A DNA stretch of 64,000 bases from positions 39,035-103,034 of the forward strand of contig CACYRP010000002.1 of NCBI GenBank assembly GCA_902776765.1, read 5' to 3'. This document shows positions 43,148 through 50,654 of the stretch, piece by piece. The notes under the pieces were generated by a model, which ran no database searches, was not told the DNA's origin, and worked only from the letters and a program-made list of their open reading frames with translations. Positions within the stretch are counted from its first letter, which is position 1; each line of letters starts with the position of its first letter. This DNA comes from Fibrobacter succinogenes (GTDB taxonomy: Bacteria > Fibrobacterota > Fibrobacteria > Fibrobacterales > Fibrobacteraceae). A program made the translations under genes and the position numbers.

Positions 43148-43891
43148 TTAGAATTCCAACTTTACGAAAGACCCATAGTGATCACTGGTATAATAAATAT
43201 TGCAGCCGCTAGTATAAACTAAACGTCTAGGACCTCGGTTCGTTTCAAAATAGTCCACATCGGCTTCGCGATAATCGCCAGAAGGCAGTTTGCCATCGCG
43301 GTTGCTGAAACGATCGCCGCCAATCATCACGCCTAACGTTCTCTGCGGATTAAAATTCCAACGTTCAAAACGTTTCCCCGTCTTGGATTCGTACATGCGA
43401 ATGCCTTCGTTTTTATTCACATAGTTCGGCGGCAAATAGCCATTATCGCAAATAAACCGAGCCACTTCATCTTTCGACGTGTATTGAGAGGCGCTCACAT
43501 TCGTTTGTACGGCCACCGACCGAGGCTGTTGAGAAGACGAGCCCAGTTTGCCGACAAGGGTATAAGCGCCAGCAATCAACGCAAGCACAATGCACAGAGC
43601 CCGCATGAAATCGCGCACTGGCCTTTGCTTGCGTGGCCGGCCAAAATGCATTTGACGAGGATTCGTATTTTCAAGAGTCGGAACGCCATCAAGCAAACCT
43701 TTCTCGATTCGCGGCCCCTTTTCGCCTTTTCCAAATGTATTCACGACAATCGTATCGCCCACTCGCGGAGAACGAGACGGACGCCCCAGAGCACTCACAT
43801 GCACAAAATACTTGATTCCGTTCGCCGTCGCAAAACCGAACCCCTTTTCGTTATTCCACTGAATAATTGTCGCTTTATTTGTAATCGTCAT
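43148..43891 (-). CDS. Cold-shock domain, membrane segment and barnase-type ribonuclease fusion
   Basis: 247 residues from the ATG at 43891; the 52 upstream residues of open frame overlap repeats and are not credible. Residues 1-70 are a cold-shock domain, with RNP1 KGFGFA and RNP2 FVHVS. A basic stretch (84-93) precedes one membrane segment (~95-115). Residues ~138-247 match barnase closely: LPPNYVNKNEG (K160, barnase Lys27), IGGDRFSNRDGKLP, YREADVDY (E209, Glu73), R219 and R223 (Arg83, Arg87) and SDHYGSF (H238, His102). The nuclease set is complete. By the positive-inside rule the N-terminus is cytosolic and the RNase faces the periplasm. No barstar-like inhibitor is seen nearby. The start has only a weak site. 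Confidence 0.85.
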   Translation of the reverse strand: MTITNKATIIQWNNEKGFGFATANGIKYFVHVSALGRPSRSPRVGDTIVVNTFGKGEKGPRIEKGLLDGVPTLENTNPRQMHFGRPRKQRPVRDFMRALCIVLALIAGAYTLVGKLGSSSQQPRSVAVQTNVSASQYTSKDEVARFICDNGYLPPNYVNKNEGIRMYESKTGKRFERWNFNPQRTLGVMIGGDRFSNRDGKLPSGDYREADVDYFETNRGPRRLVYTSGCNIYYTSDHYGSFVKLEF

Positions 43892-43982
43892 ACTGGAAAG
43901 ATAAATATTATACAACGCCGCGACACCAAAATTGCAGAAAGTCGGAGCAAAAAACACCCGAAATCCAAGATGCGCCGCCCCA

Positions 43983-44070
43983 AAATATTGCAAAGTAGCA
44001 TTTTGATGGGTAAAATTATATTGAAAAGTAGCAATTTTGGTTGCCAAAATGTATTGAAAAGTAGCAGAAT
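43983..44070. repeat. Three direct repeats at 33-base spacing
   Basis: The core TTG(A/C)AAAGTAGCA starts at 43988, 44021 and 44054, exactly 33 bases apart. Each is followed by a T-rich stretch ending in GG. They lie 95-180 bases before the cold-shock/barnase start. Spacing of about three helical turns places them on the same DNA face, as expected of a tandem operator. No other copy is seen in the window. Confidence 0.7.
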
Positions 44071-44118
44071 TGGCGAAATTGAGTCAAAAAGGGCAATTTT
44101 TTCTTTTGCGAGAGTAAA

Positions 44119-45264
44119 TCAATTTATCTTATGAAATTTACGCGCAACTTTTTCCCTATGAGCGTTTTTCTCTTCATCACTCAATTGAGTATAAGGCAAT
44201 AGCGTTCTAAACCAAAAGTCTATTGATTCTGGATTATAAAACACTTTTCCAGCCATCATTTTCTTAACTAGATCAGTTTCCAAATTATAGACTTCATAAA
44301 TCGCCATCAACGAAGTATTTTCGGGCACAGCCTTTAACTTCGCCTTAACGCCAAAAACAATAATGTTGAATACGCGAAACTGATATTTATTTAATTGCAG
44401 AAATTCACACAATGCTTTTATATGCCTATCATTTTGCATAACAGGATTAGGAATAAAATCCTTTTCAGTCTTTGATTTATATCGTTGCCACTGAGGATGA
44501 TTTTCATCTCCATAAATTGAGCCAACAACATTCTTGCTTTCAATGACATAAACACCAGTTTCATGCAAAAGTAACACATCAATTTCAGAGAACCCACCTC
44601 GCACAGGAACATAAACATTCCGCAAAATTTTATAATAACGACCATCAAATTGGCATGCAGTCCAAACAGCTTTACTTACTTCATCTTCTCCAATCTTTCC
44701 TGCCATTTCTGCAGCTGAGGGCTCTTTTCCGACAACATCTTCATATGTCGCAGGATATACATGAAAGGGATCTTTTACAGGATTAAGATTTTCTGATTGA
44801 GTATTTTCTTCAGAAAATAAAGAACACTTTAAATTTTCTGATTCTTTTGCAGAAGGGCTGCTACACGATTCCAAAGAGTTCGTTTTTTCTTGAGATTTAT
44901 TTCCTAAATTAGATTCCTCGTTTTCATTTTTCACAATTAAAGAGAGAATTACGACAACAAGAACAATAAAACCTGCAATTATGAAAAAATTACTATGAGC
45001 TTTAATAAAAGCAATAATTACCAAAGCTAAACCAATCAACAAAATAATTCCACAACCATACGCCACCACTTCCGGCTTCTTTTGCACCATGGATAGGCCA
45101 ATAGTTATTATCGCGCCCAAAATTAATATAGGGATAAAAACAGACGAAAAGCTATTTACAAACCCAACCGCGGCTTTTGCCATAACATCATTCGTGTTAT
45201 TTGCAAAAACCACTGTAGAAAGCAAAAATAAAATAAAAACGACGGTTCTAAGAACTCTACTCAT
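44119..45264 (-). CDS. Membrane protein with NERD nuclease-related domain
   Basis: 381 residues. A hydrophobic N-terminus (signal peptide or anchor, ending VVFAN) is followed by three or so membrane segments to ~110, a Ser/Glu-rich linker, and then a NERD domain at ~185-300: AEMAGKIGEDEVSKAV, FSEIDVLLLHETGVYVIE and SKNVVGSIYG. The D...ExK pattern (EIDV...IESKN) is that of PD-(D/E)XK nucleases, to which NERD is related, so DNA processing is likely. The ATG overlaps the stop of the NERD/zinc-finger gene (ATGA). Strongly AT-rich. Confidence 0.8.
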   Translation of the reverse strand: MSRVLRTVVFILFLLSTVVFANNTNDVMAKAAVGFVNSFSSVFIPILILGAIITIGLSMVQKKPEVVAYGCGIILLIGLALVIIAFIKAHSNFFIIAGFIVLVVVILSLIVKNENEESNLGNKSQEKTNSLESCSSPSAKESENLKCSLFSEENTQSENLNPVKDPFHVYPATYEDVVGKEPSAAEMAGKIGEDEVSKAVWTACQFDGRYYKILRNVYVPVRGGFSEIDVLLLHETGVYVIESKNVVGSIYGDENHPQWQRYKSKTEKDFIPNPVMQNDRHIKALCEFLQLNKYQFRVFNIIVFGVKAKLKAVPENTSLMAIYEVYNLETDLVKKMMAGKVFYNPESIDFWFRTLLPYTQLSDEEKNAHREKVARKFHKIN

Positions 45265-46253
45265 ATCTTTTCCCTATACCAGCATTTCGGGAATCCAGAG
45301 CAACCCCAAAACTGATTACCTGAATTGTCGCCTTTCTTTGCTGTTCGCAAAACTAATGGTTTACCACATTTGGGGCACACTTTTTCTTTAGGTTTTTCAA
45401 CAACCTTCGGAGTTTGCTTTTCGGGAACTTCCTTAATCGACTTTTCAATATTTTTTTCGCTCTGAGGTTCAGCCTTACTTGCTATCAGCTCAGTAAGCAT
45501 GTCTTCATATTTCTTTGCATAATCCGATTTATTTGGCTTACTGCATTTCATGAACGAATCCAGCAATTCATGCATGTCTTTTTCTGAAGACTTTAAAGAA
45601 TCATCTTGGTCTTCAATTCCTTTGATATAGGCAACAAGCTGATCTAAGCGAATAACAACTTTACGAACTTCTTCTGGAGCCTTTTTGTCATTCAGAATTG
45701 TCTTAGGATTAGCCAAAACCACAACAGAACGATATGTCTGCGGGAACAACTTATCAAAAAGACCTTGCGTTACAAAATTATTTTTGTATTCTCGGCGAAT
45801 TTCTTTGAGAATATTTAGATGTCTTTCATTTTGAGTAACTGGAGACGGAAAACCTTCTTTATGATAAAATTTTCCCGATCCTTTGTGACGAATAAAGTTT
45901 CCCTTTTCATCAATTTCAATATTACCATAAAGATTTTTGCATTCAATAACAAAAATATGCTTTCTTGTTATCACTAAAAAATCTATTTGAGCAGAAAGAC
46001 CATTCTTTTCCAAATAGAGATCATGCATAATAAGCATATCCATACCGCTATTTTTCAATTCGAAAGCAATCTGATTTTCGCCTTTTAATCCAGCTTCGGC
46101 AATAATAATCTGCTCATCGATTTTGTCTTTGAGTTTTCCAAAAGCTCTAGATGAAAGCGATTTCATCTTTTCGATAAAAGATTCCGCATCACTATCTTCC
46201 TTAATGAAAACCGGACCAAAATACTTAAAAAATAAAGCATCAATAATACCCAT
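45261..46253 (-). CDS. NERD domain protein with C-terminal topoisomerase-type zinc finger
   Basis: 330 residues, cytosolic. The NERD domain lies at ~50-165 (GLKGENQIAFELKNSGMD, SAQIDFLVITRKHIFVIE, CKNLYGNIEI) with the D...ExK nuclease-like residues. After a Glu/Lys linker, the last ~40 residues form a C4 zinc ribbon of the topoisomerase I type (CPKCGKPLVLRTAKKG, then FWGCSGFPKCWY), which binds single-stranded DNA in that enzyme. NERD plus this finger is a known pairing. Overlapping ends show cotranscription with the membrane NERD gene; the PH/TM2 gene ends two bases before its start. Confidence 0.88.
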   Translation of the reverse strand: MGIIDALFFKYFGPVFIKEDSDAESFIEKMKSLSSRAFGKLKDKIDEQIIIAEAGLKGENQIAFELKNSGMDMLIMHDLYLEKNGLSAQIDFLVITRKHIFVIECKNLYGNIEIDEKGNFIRHKGSGKFYHKEGFPSPVTQNERHLNILKEIRREYKNNFVTQGLFDKLFPQTYRSVVVLANPKTILNDKKAPEEVRKVVIRLDQLVAYIKGIEDQDDSLKSSEKDMHELLDSFMKCSKPNKSDYAKKYEDMLTELIASKAEPQSEKNIEKSIKEVPEKQTPKVVEKPKEKVCPKCGKPLVLRTAKKGDNSGNQFWGCSGFPKCWYREKI

Positions 46254-46255
46254 AA

Positions 46256-47530
46256 CTATTTCCTCTTTTGCTGTCTTTTATAAATTTGTTTTACTGAGCA
46301 CTTATCTGCAGAATATGTACCAAGAGAAAGTCCTCGACCAATACAATTTGCGATAAGTCCATCTCCTTTGCGAACCGTATTTAATTTTTCAGCTTGTTTT
46401 TTAGGGAAAGTCAATTCTATTTCAGTAACCTTACTACCTAAATTGAAAATATTTATCCCACCAAGTCCTTCAAACTTAACAACATAATCACCCCAAAAAT
46501 CTTTTTCAACAGACCGAACAGGACCTCCAATAGACAACCTTGTTCCATCAAAAGTTTTTTCAGCAACAGCCTCATTTTGATTATATGTATCAACGATTTC
46601 TCGTGTACTAGCTAATTTTCCGGTATCCTTTTTTCGATCATCCATAAAGTCAAATCCAGCAGAAACAAGAAGTTTAATCGCAACAACAAAATATATAAGA
46701 GCAAAAAAATCATTCAGCCCTTTCGCAACAGGCGTAGACTCCTTATCCTTAAAAAAGCTTCCATCACAAATACAAATTAAATCACTAAGCACCCAAAAAC
46801 ATAGTACAGATAAAATTAATGAAGAAATAATATAATGATCATTTTTATTCAATAAAAACAAGAAAGCAAACAAGCCCCATTTTACATAACCGCGCCCTTT
46901 CTCACCCCAATTAAAATCATGCAAACCACTTAAACCAAACAAGCCAGCAACAATCGTTGCCGACGTTCTACTAATTTTTGGAGTTTCTACTATAGGAGGC
47001 TTGACTCGTTCATGCAAGTCATCAACTTTTCTTTCTTTATCATCTGAATTTTCTTGCGGAGGAACAAAGCCTTTTTCTTTTTCGCGCAACCATTTATTTG
47101 CCAAATCAGCCATAACCTTGACAGCTTCTTTTTCGCAATTGTCAACAACAATCAATCGACTACCCAAATCAATTGATATTTTCCCTAATAGAAATCCTTG
47201 AGATGCGGATATAGCCTGAATTTTATCTAATCGAACTGTTTGTGTATCTATAGACGACGTCAGCAAAGCCGCATCCATAAACAAAAATCGTTCGGAAGTC
47301 AAAACAACAAGCCATGTATTTACACCGGAATCTGAAAAATTTGATGTTCCCGTTTGTTTCATCAATCCAGAAGCCAAAGCAAAAACAACCTCACCAGATT
47401 CAAGGTATTTTGGTAAAGCTGCAAATTCTTTATTTGTGCCGAAAGAATCAAAATGAATTCCATTCAATTCACAAATACCGCGCCAATCCGCTCGTTCAGT
47501 CAAAGATTTATATTGATTGTAGTCAAACAT
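46256..47530 (-). CDS. PH-like, TM2 and OB-fold (tRNA_anti-like) membrane protein
   Basis: 424 residues from the ATG at 47530; an in-frame start 30 residues earlier overlaps a terminator. Residues ~25-145 resemble a bacterial PH (YokE-like) domain: LESGEVVFALASGLM, VVLTSERFLFMD and VRLDKIQAISASQG. A TM2-type segment follows (TSATIVAGLFGLSGLHDFNW, quoted to its limit) with further membrane helices to ~285. The C-terminal ~100 residues look like the tRNA_anti-like OB fold (VAEKTFDGTRLSIGG, DFWGDYVVKFEG). No enzymatic motif is seen. It is the first gene of the NERD cluster, with tandem terminators upstream. Confidence 0.65.
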   Translation of the reverse strand: MFDYNQYKSLTERADWRGICELNGIHFDSFGTNKEFAALPKYLESGEVVFALASGLMKQTGTSNFSDSGVNTWLVVLTSERFLFMDAALLTSSIDTQTVRLDKIQAISASQGFLLGKISIDLGSRLIVVDNCEKEAVKVMADLANKWLREKEKGFVPPQENSDDKERKVDDLHERVKPPIVETPKISRTSATIVAGLFGLSGLHDFNWGEKGRGYVKWGLFAFLFLLNKNDHYIISSLILSVLCFWVLSDLICICDGSFFKDKESTPVAKGLNDFFALIYFVVAIKLLVSAGFDFMDDRKKDTGKLASTREIVDTYNQNEAVAEKTFDGTRLSIGGPVRSVEKDFWGDYVVKFEGLGGINIFNLGSKVTEIELTFPKKQAEKLNTVRKGDGLIANCIGRGLSLGTYSADKCSVKQIYKRQQKRK

Positions 47531-47604
47531 ATTGTATTCCAAACCAATTTCTTTCGTAAAGATATACTTTACATTAAAGGAAAGCAACATTTTTGAGAGA
47601 AACA

Positions 47605-47631
47605 CCAAAAATTCTCGCATACGCGAGAATG
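47605..47631 (-). terminator. Second of two tandem terminators
   Basis: A perfect stem, ATTCTCGC/GCGAGAAT with loop ATAC, is followed by TTTTTGG on the minus strand. It separates the unknown secreted-protein gene (47818-48930) from the NERD cluster. Confidence 0.7.
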
Positions 47632-47636
47632 GCGAA

Positions 47637-47666
47637 TCAAAAAAAACGCTCCAAAAAAGAGCGTTT
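47637..47666 (-). terminator. First of two tandem terminators
   Basis: AACGCTC pairs with GAGCGTT around a seven-base loop, followed by eight Ts on the minus strand. Upstream of it, 47738-47815 carries short ATGACA-type repeats. Confidence 0.8.
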
Positions 47667-47737
47667 CATGCATTTTATAATATGGATTTTCTCTGCTATG
47701 GCAGATACAAGAAATAATGAATTTTCGCTTACGCGAT

Positions 47738-47815
47738 GACAGCTTCGAGAATGGCAGCTACGCCCTTCGCTCAATATGACATGTTTGGTTTACGGCCTAC
47801 AAGATGACTGGGTAA
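47738..47815. repeat. Short GATGACA / TATGACA repeats
   Basis: CGATGACAGC, AATATGACATG and AAGATGACTGG occur within 80 bases after the stop of the 47818-48930 gene, alongside inverted bits. They resemble the GC hairpin-ATGACA family in other gaps. Confidence 0.35.
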
Positions 47816-47817
47816 AA

Positions 47818-48930
47818 TTATTCCATCATTTCGCGGGATTCTTCGTAAGAGGGGCGGTCGTCTTCGTAGTCCTTGATGCTCTTGTCGCCCGGCACAACGA
47901 TAAGGCCAAGCGTTACGGGTTCACCCTTCAAGTTGATGTAAGCTTCAAGATAAAGTGTCGTAGAGAGGCGGATAAGGCGAAGGTCCATCATCGTACCGCC
48001 CTTGTGGATGCTCATCGGATTGCGATTGAAGAAAAGGAATTTTTTATTGATGTATTCAAAGCGGTCTTTTTCGTAGTTAATGGACCATTCGGTATCGCCG
48101 TCATTTTCTTGATGGTAGGTGCAACGGTCATTATCGATATCGCATTCGAAGCTTGCGCTTTCTTGATAGCGTTTGTTCCATTCACGACTGAAGGCACACG
48201 ACTGCACTCGAGAACCGCCATTGCGGTTCTTATTCAACTGGTCGTTAATGACAACGTAATCCATCTTCATTTTCTTGACTTGATTGTAAACGTTCATGAG
48301 GATGATGTACGCTTCGATATCCTTGGGGCATTTACCGGTAAGGTTCACGTCTTCGTGGGCCTTCAAGAGAGTTTGTTGCAAATCAATATCGATGGCATCC
48401 GGAATTTCGCTTTTCTTGATTTTATCAAGAACCTCCTTAGGCGGGACGCGCACGATTTTATCACCTTTCTTGATGGCGTAACCGAGCTGGTCGCGAACGT
48501 AATCCAAGCACTGCTGCACGTGAATATGCACGGTATTCGAACCTGCAGAAACGAAGTCTGCACCGATGCGCACGTTCCATTCGTCGGCCGTATTTTTTGC
48601 ATCTTTATCGAGTTCGCAGAACGGATCCTCGCGAGTACCATCCACAAAAATCAAGTTGACGTGAAGTTTTGTCACGAGAGATTCTTCTTTATTGATGGCG
48701 CTGCCCAAACTCCAAAAATTCGGATTCAGGCGGAGCACTTCGGCAAAGGCCTTGTCGCCATCAAAGGCGGGTAACAAAGAATCATTACGAGCATTTTTTT
48801 CTTGCAAAAGTTCAGAATAAGACGTTTTAACATCCATGTTGTTAAACGAATTACGGGCAACAGCCGAAAAAGCATTTGTCGCCAACATCGAACACGCAAA
48901 AAACACAGTCAAGTGCATTTTTGAAAACAT
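47818..48930 (-). CDS. Secreted protein, function unknown
   Basis: 370 residues. The signal peptide (~23 residues, VFFACSMLATNAFSA) may begin at the first Met or at Met5. The mature part mixes helices and strands: LNPNFWSLGSAI, KLHVNLIFVDGTRED, SNTVHIHVQQCLDYV and IEAYIILMNVYNQ. Four or five cysteines are present. The alternation suggests a periplasmic domain; I do not recognise a family. It starts nine bases after the stop of the metal-ABC permease gene. Cotranscription with a permease could hint at a metal-handling role, but this is only positional. Confidence 0.62.
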   Translation of the reverse strand: MFSKMHLTVFFACSMLATNAFSAVARNSFNNMDVKTSYSELLQEKNARNDSLLPAFDGDKAFAEVLRLNPNFWSLGSAINKEESLVTKLHVNLIFVDGTREDPFCELDKDAKNTADEWNVRIGADFVSAGSNTVHIHVQQCLDYVRDQLGYAIKKGDKIVRVPPKEVLDKIKKSEIPDAIDIDLQQTLLKAHEDVNLTGKCPKDIEAYIILMNVYNQVKKMKMDYVVINDQLNKNRNGGSRVQSCAFSREWNKRYQESASFECDIDNDRCTYHQENDGDTEWSINYEKDRFEYINKKFLFFNRNPMSIHKGGTMMDLRLIRLSTTLYLEAYINLKGEPVTLGLIVVPGDKSIKDYEDDRPSYEESREMME

Positions 48931-48939
48931 TTCCCTCTC

Positions 48940-49746
48940 CTATTTTTTCACAATTTTTTTTACAGCAAAGTTGAGCAAGTAAAGCACAACTCCACCCGCG
49001 ATAATCGTTGGGCCAACGACGAAATTCAATTGGCACGCGACCAAAAGACCGAGCACCACAAGCACAAGCGATACCAGGACCGAAATCACCATCATCTGGA
49101 GCAAATTCTTGGCGTAGCATTCCGCGATGTAAGCAGGAATCGTCAAAAGAGCAATCACAAGAATCATACCCACCGCCTGCACGGCAATCACAACTGTAAG
49201 GGCAATGAGCGCGATCAAAAGCATGTAATAATTCAGCACGGGAATGCCACGGACGCGCGCAAATTCCGGATCGTACGAAATCGAAAGAAAGTTGCGGTAG
49301 CAAATAGAAACAGACGCCAAGATAAACACAAGCAGAGCCCCCATCCACCAGAGAAGTTCCGTTGGCACAGTCAAAAGGCTACCGAACAAAAAACTCATCA
49401 TTTCGCCGCTGTAACCCGGCGTCAAATCCGTGAGAATCACGCCAAGCGCCATGCCTGCCGCCCAGATAATCCCGATAAACGTGTCGGAATGTTTACGGTC
49501 GCGCCACGTGAGAGTTCCCATGAGCATCGCGCAAGCCAAAGCAAATCCGAGCGCGCCAAGCATTGGCGAAAAGCCAATAAAGCAAGCTAGCCCTACACCG
49601 CCGAACGAAGCATGCGCCACACCGCCCGAAAGCGAAACGAGGCGGTTTACGACGACGTACGTTCCCATAACACCACAAGCAATGGCCACAAGTACCGCTG
49701 CAATCAGCGCGTTTTGCATAAAATCCATGGAAAGTAAGTCGAGCAT
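48940..49746 (-). CDS. Metal-ion ABC transporter permease (ZnuB/MntB/TroC family)
   Basis: 268 residues with about eight membrane helices. Family stretches are VMGTYVVVNRLVSLSGGVAH (quoted to its limit), GIIWAAGMALGVI, AVQAVGMILVIALLTIPA and NFVVGPTIIAGG. It would import Zn2+ or Mn2+ with an ATPase and a binding protein, neither of which is in this window. Its only close neighbour is an unknown secreted protein downstream. The start is ambiguous within the first ten residues. The gap upstream is a long TAG-rich repeat. Confidence 0.88.
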   Translation of the reverse strand: MLDLLSMDFMQNALIAAVLVAIACGVMGTYVVVNRLVSLSGGVAHASFGGVGLACFIGFSPMLGALGFALACAMLMGTLTWRDRKHSDTFIGIIWAAGMALGVILTDLTPGYSGEMMSFLFGSLLTVPTELLWWMGALLVFILASVSICYRNFLSISYDPEFARVRGIPVLNYYMLLIALIALTVVIAVQAVGMILVIALLTIPAYIAECYAKNLLQMMVISVLVSLVLVVLGLLVACQLNFVVGPTIIAGGVVLYLLNFAVKKIVKK

Positions 49747-49935
49747 GGTTAGGTATTAGGTTTTAGGGGTTAGGGGTTAGGGGTTAGTGGTTGGTGGTTA
49801 GGGATTAGTGGTTGGTGGTTAGGATTTATGAATTAAGAATTAAAAATTAAAAATTAAGAGTTAAAATTTCATTTTTAATTTTTCATCTTTAATCATTCAT
49901 TTTATTATCCTGTTTACTAACCACTGCATACTAGC
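49747..49935. repeat. TAG-rich plus A/T-tract dispersed repeat, copy 2 (complete inverted form)
   Basis: The left part contains tandem AGGGGTTAGGGGTTAG and TTGGTGGTTAGGGATTAG. The centre is A/T-tract sequence that is itself inverted (AATTAAAAATT against AATTTTTCATTTTTAATT). The right end, CTAACCACTGCATACTAGCCAC, complements the left. Positions 49815-49840 and 49863-49886 match copy 1 at 16140-16165 and 16167-16190 exactly. No gene is present. Confidence 0.78.
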
Positions 49936-50632
49936 CACTGGATTCAATGAGTTTCTCCCTTAAATTTAGTAAATGCGGGATGTGAAAATCCACCCAATCG
50001 GGCGCTTGTACGTTCGGATTCACAAGAATAGTCGTCCAGCCGCGTTCATGGGCGGGTTCCAGATTGCGGAGCGAGTCTTCGAGCAATACGATTTGCGACT
50101 TTTCTGACGAATCTTGAGCCAAAACGCCCCGCGCCACAAGCCATTTTTCGATTTTTTCGTAGGCGCTTGCATGCGGTTTTCCTTCCCAATCCATGAGCTT
50201 GAGGTCAAAAACATCTTCAATGGCAGGCGCAATTTCCATGCGTGCCATGCCGGCGCGGCTCCAATCCCCACGCCCATTCGTAAACACAAAGCGATGCCCC
50301 GCAAGCGACTTTAGCAAAGCAAATTTTTCGGGCGATACTTTTGGGTAAACTAAGTACTCCGGTTCATGGATAAAGTCAAAGAAATCATCAGGCGCCGTTC
50401 CGTTCATCGCCATGAGTCCCGAAAGCGTTGTACCAAAACGATGCAGATAATCCTTGCGGATTTCTGTTGCGGTTTCGAATGTTCCGCCAACCGTTTTTTG
50501 GACAAATTCAGCAATGCGGTGGTCGAGCGAATTTAGAACAAACCGTTCCTCTTCGCCGTAAAGCGTGAGGTCGTAATCGAACAACCAAATTTTCGAAGCG
50601 TCGTTTTTGATGCCGATATCCAGCGCACTCAC
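49931..50632 (-). CDS. HAD-family hydrolase, pyrimidine 5'-nucleotidase-like
   Basis: 233 residues from the GTG at 50632, chosen because AGGAG stands nine bases upstream in the gap after dgt; an ATG further up would overlap dgt by 50 bases. HAD motif I is FDYDLTLYG, with the two catalytic Asp residues. Motif II is VFTNGRGDW. Motif IV is IVLLEDSLRNL. The helical cap and the SDT1/PpnN-like shape suggest nucleotide or small phosphate-ester hydrolysis. Proximity to dgt and thyA points to nucleotide metabolism. Confidence 0.82.
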   Translation of the reverse strand: MSALDIGIKNDASKIWLFDYDLTLYGEEERFVLNSLDHRIAEFVQKTVGGTFETATEIRKDYLHRFGTTLSGLMAMNGTAPDDFFDFIHEPEYLVYPKVSPEKFALLKSLAGHRFVFTNGRGDWSRAGMARMEIAPAIEDVFDLKLMDWEGKPHASAYEKIEKWLVARGVLAQDSSEKSQIVLLEDSLRNLEPAHERGWTTILVNPNVQAPDWVDFHIPHLLNLREKLIESSG

Positions 50633-50654
50633 TTCGCAACACTCCTGAAAACTT

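Noticed and set aside
43892..44047. N-terminal extension of the cold-shock/barnase protein
   Set aside because: These 52 codons overlap the 33-base repeats and precede a canonical cold-shock domain start.
49747..49800. Telomere-like TTAGGGG repeats
   Set aside because: The unit is degenerate and internal to a chromosome-like gene context; nothing suggests a linear end.
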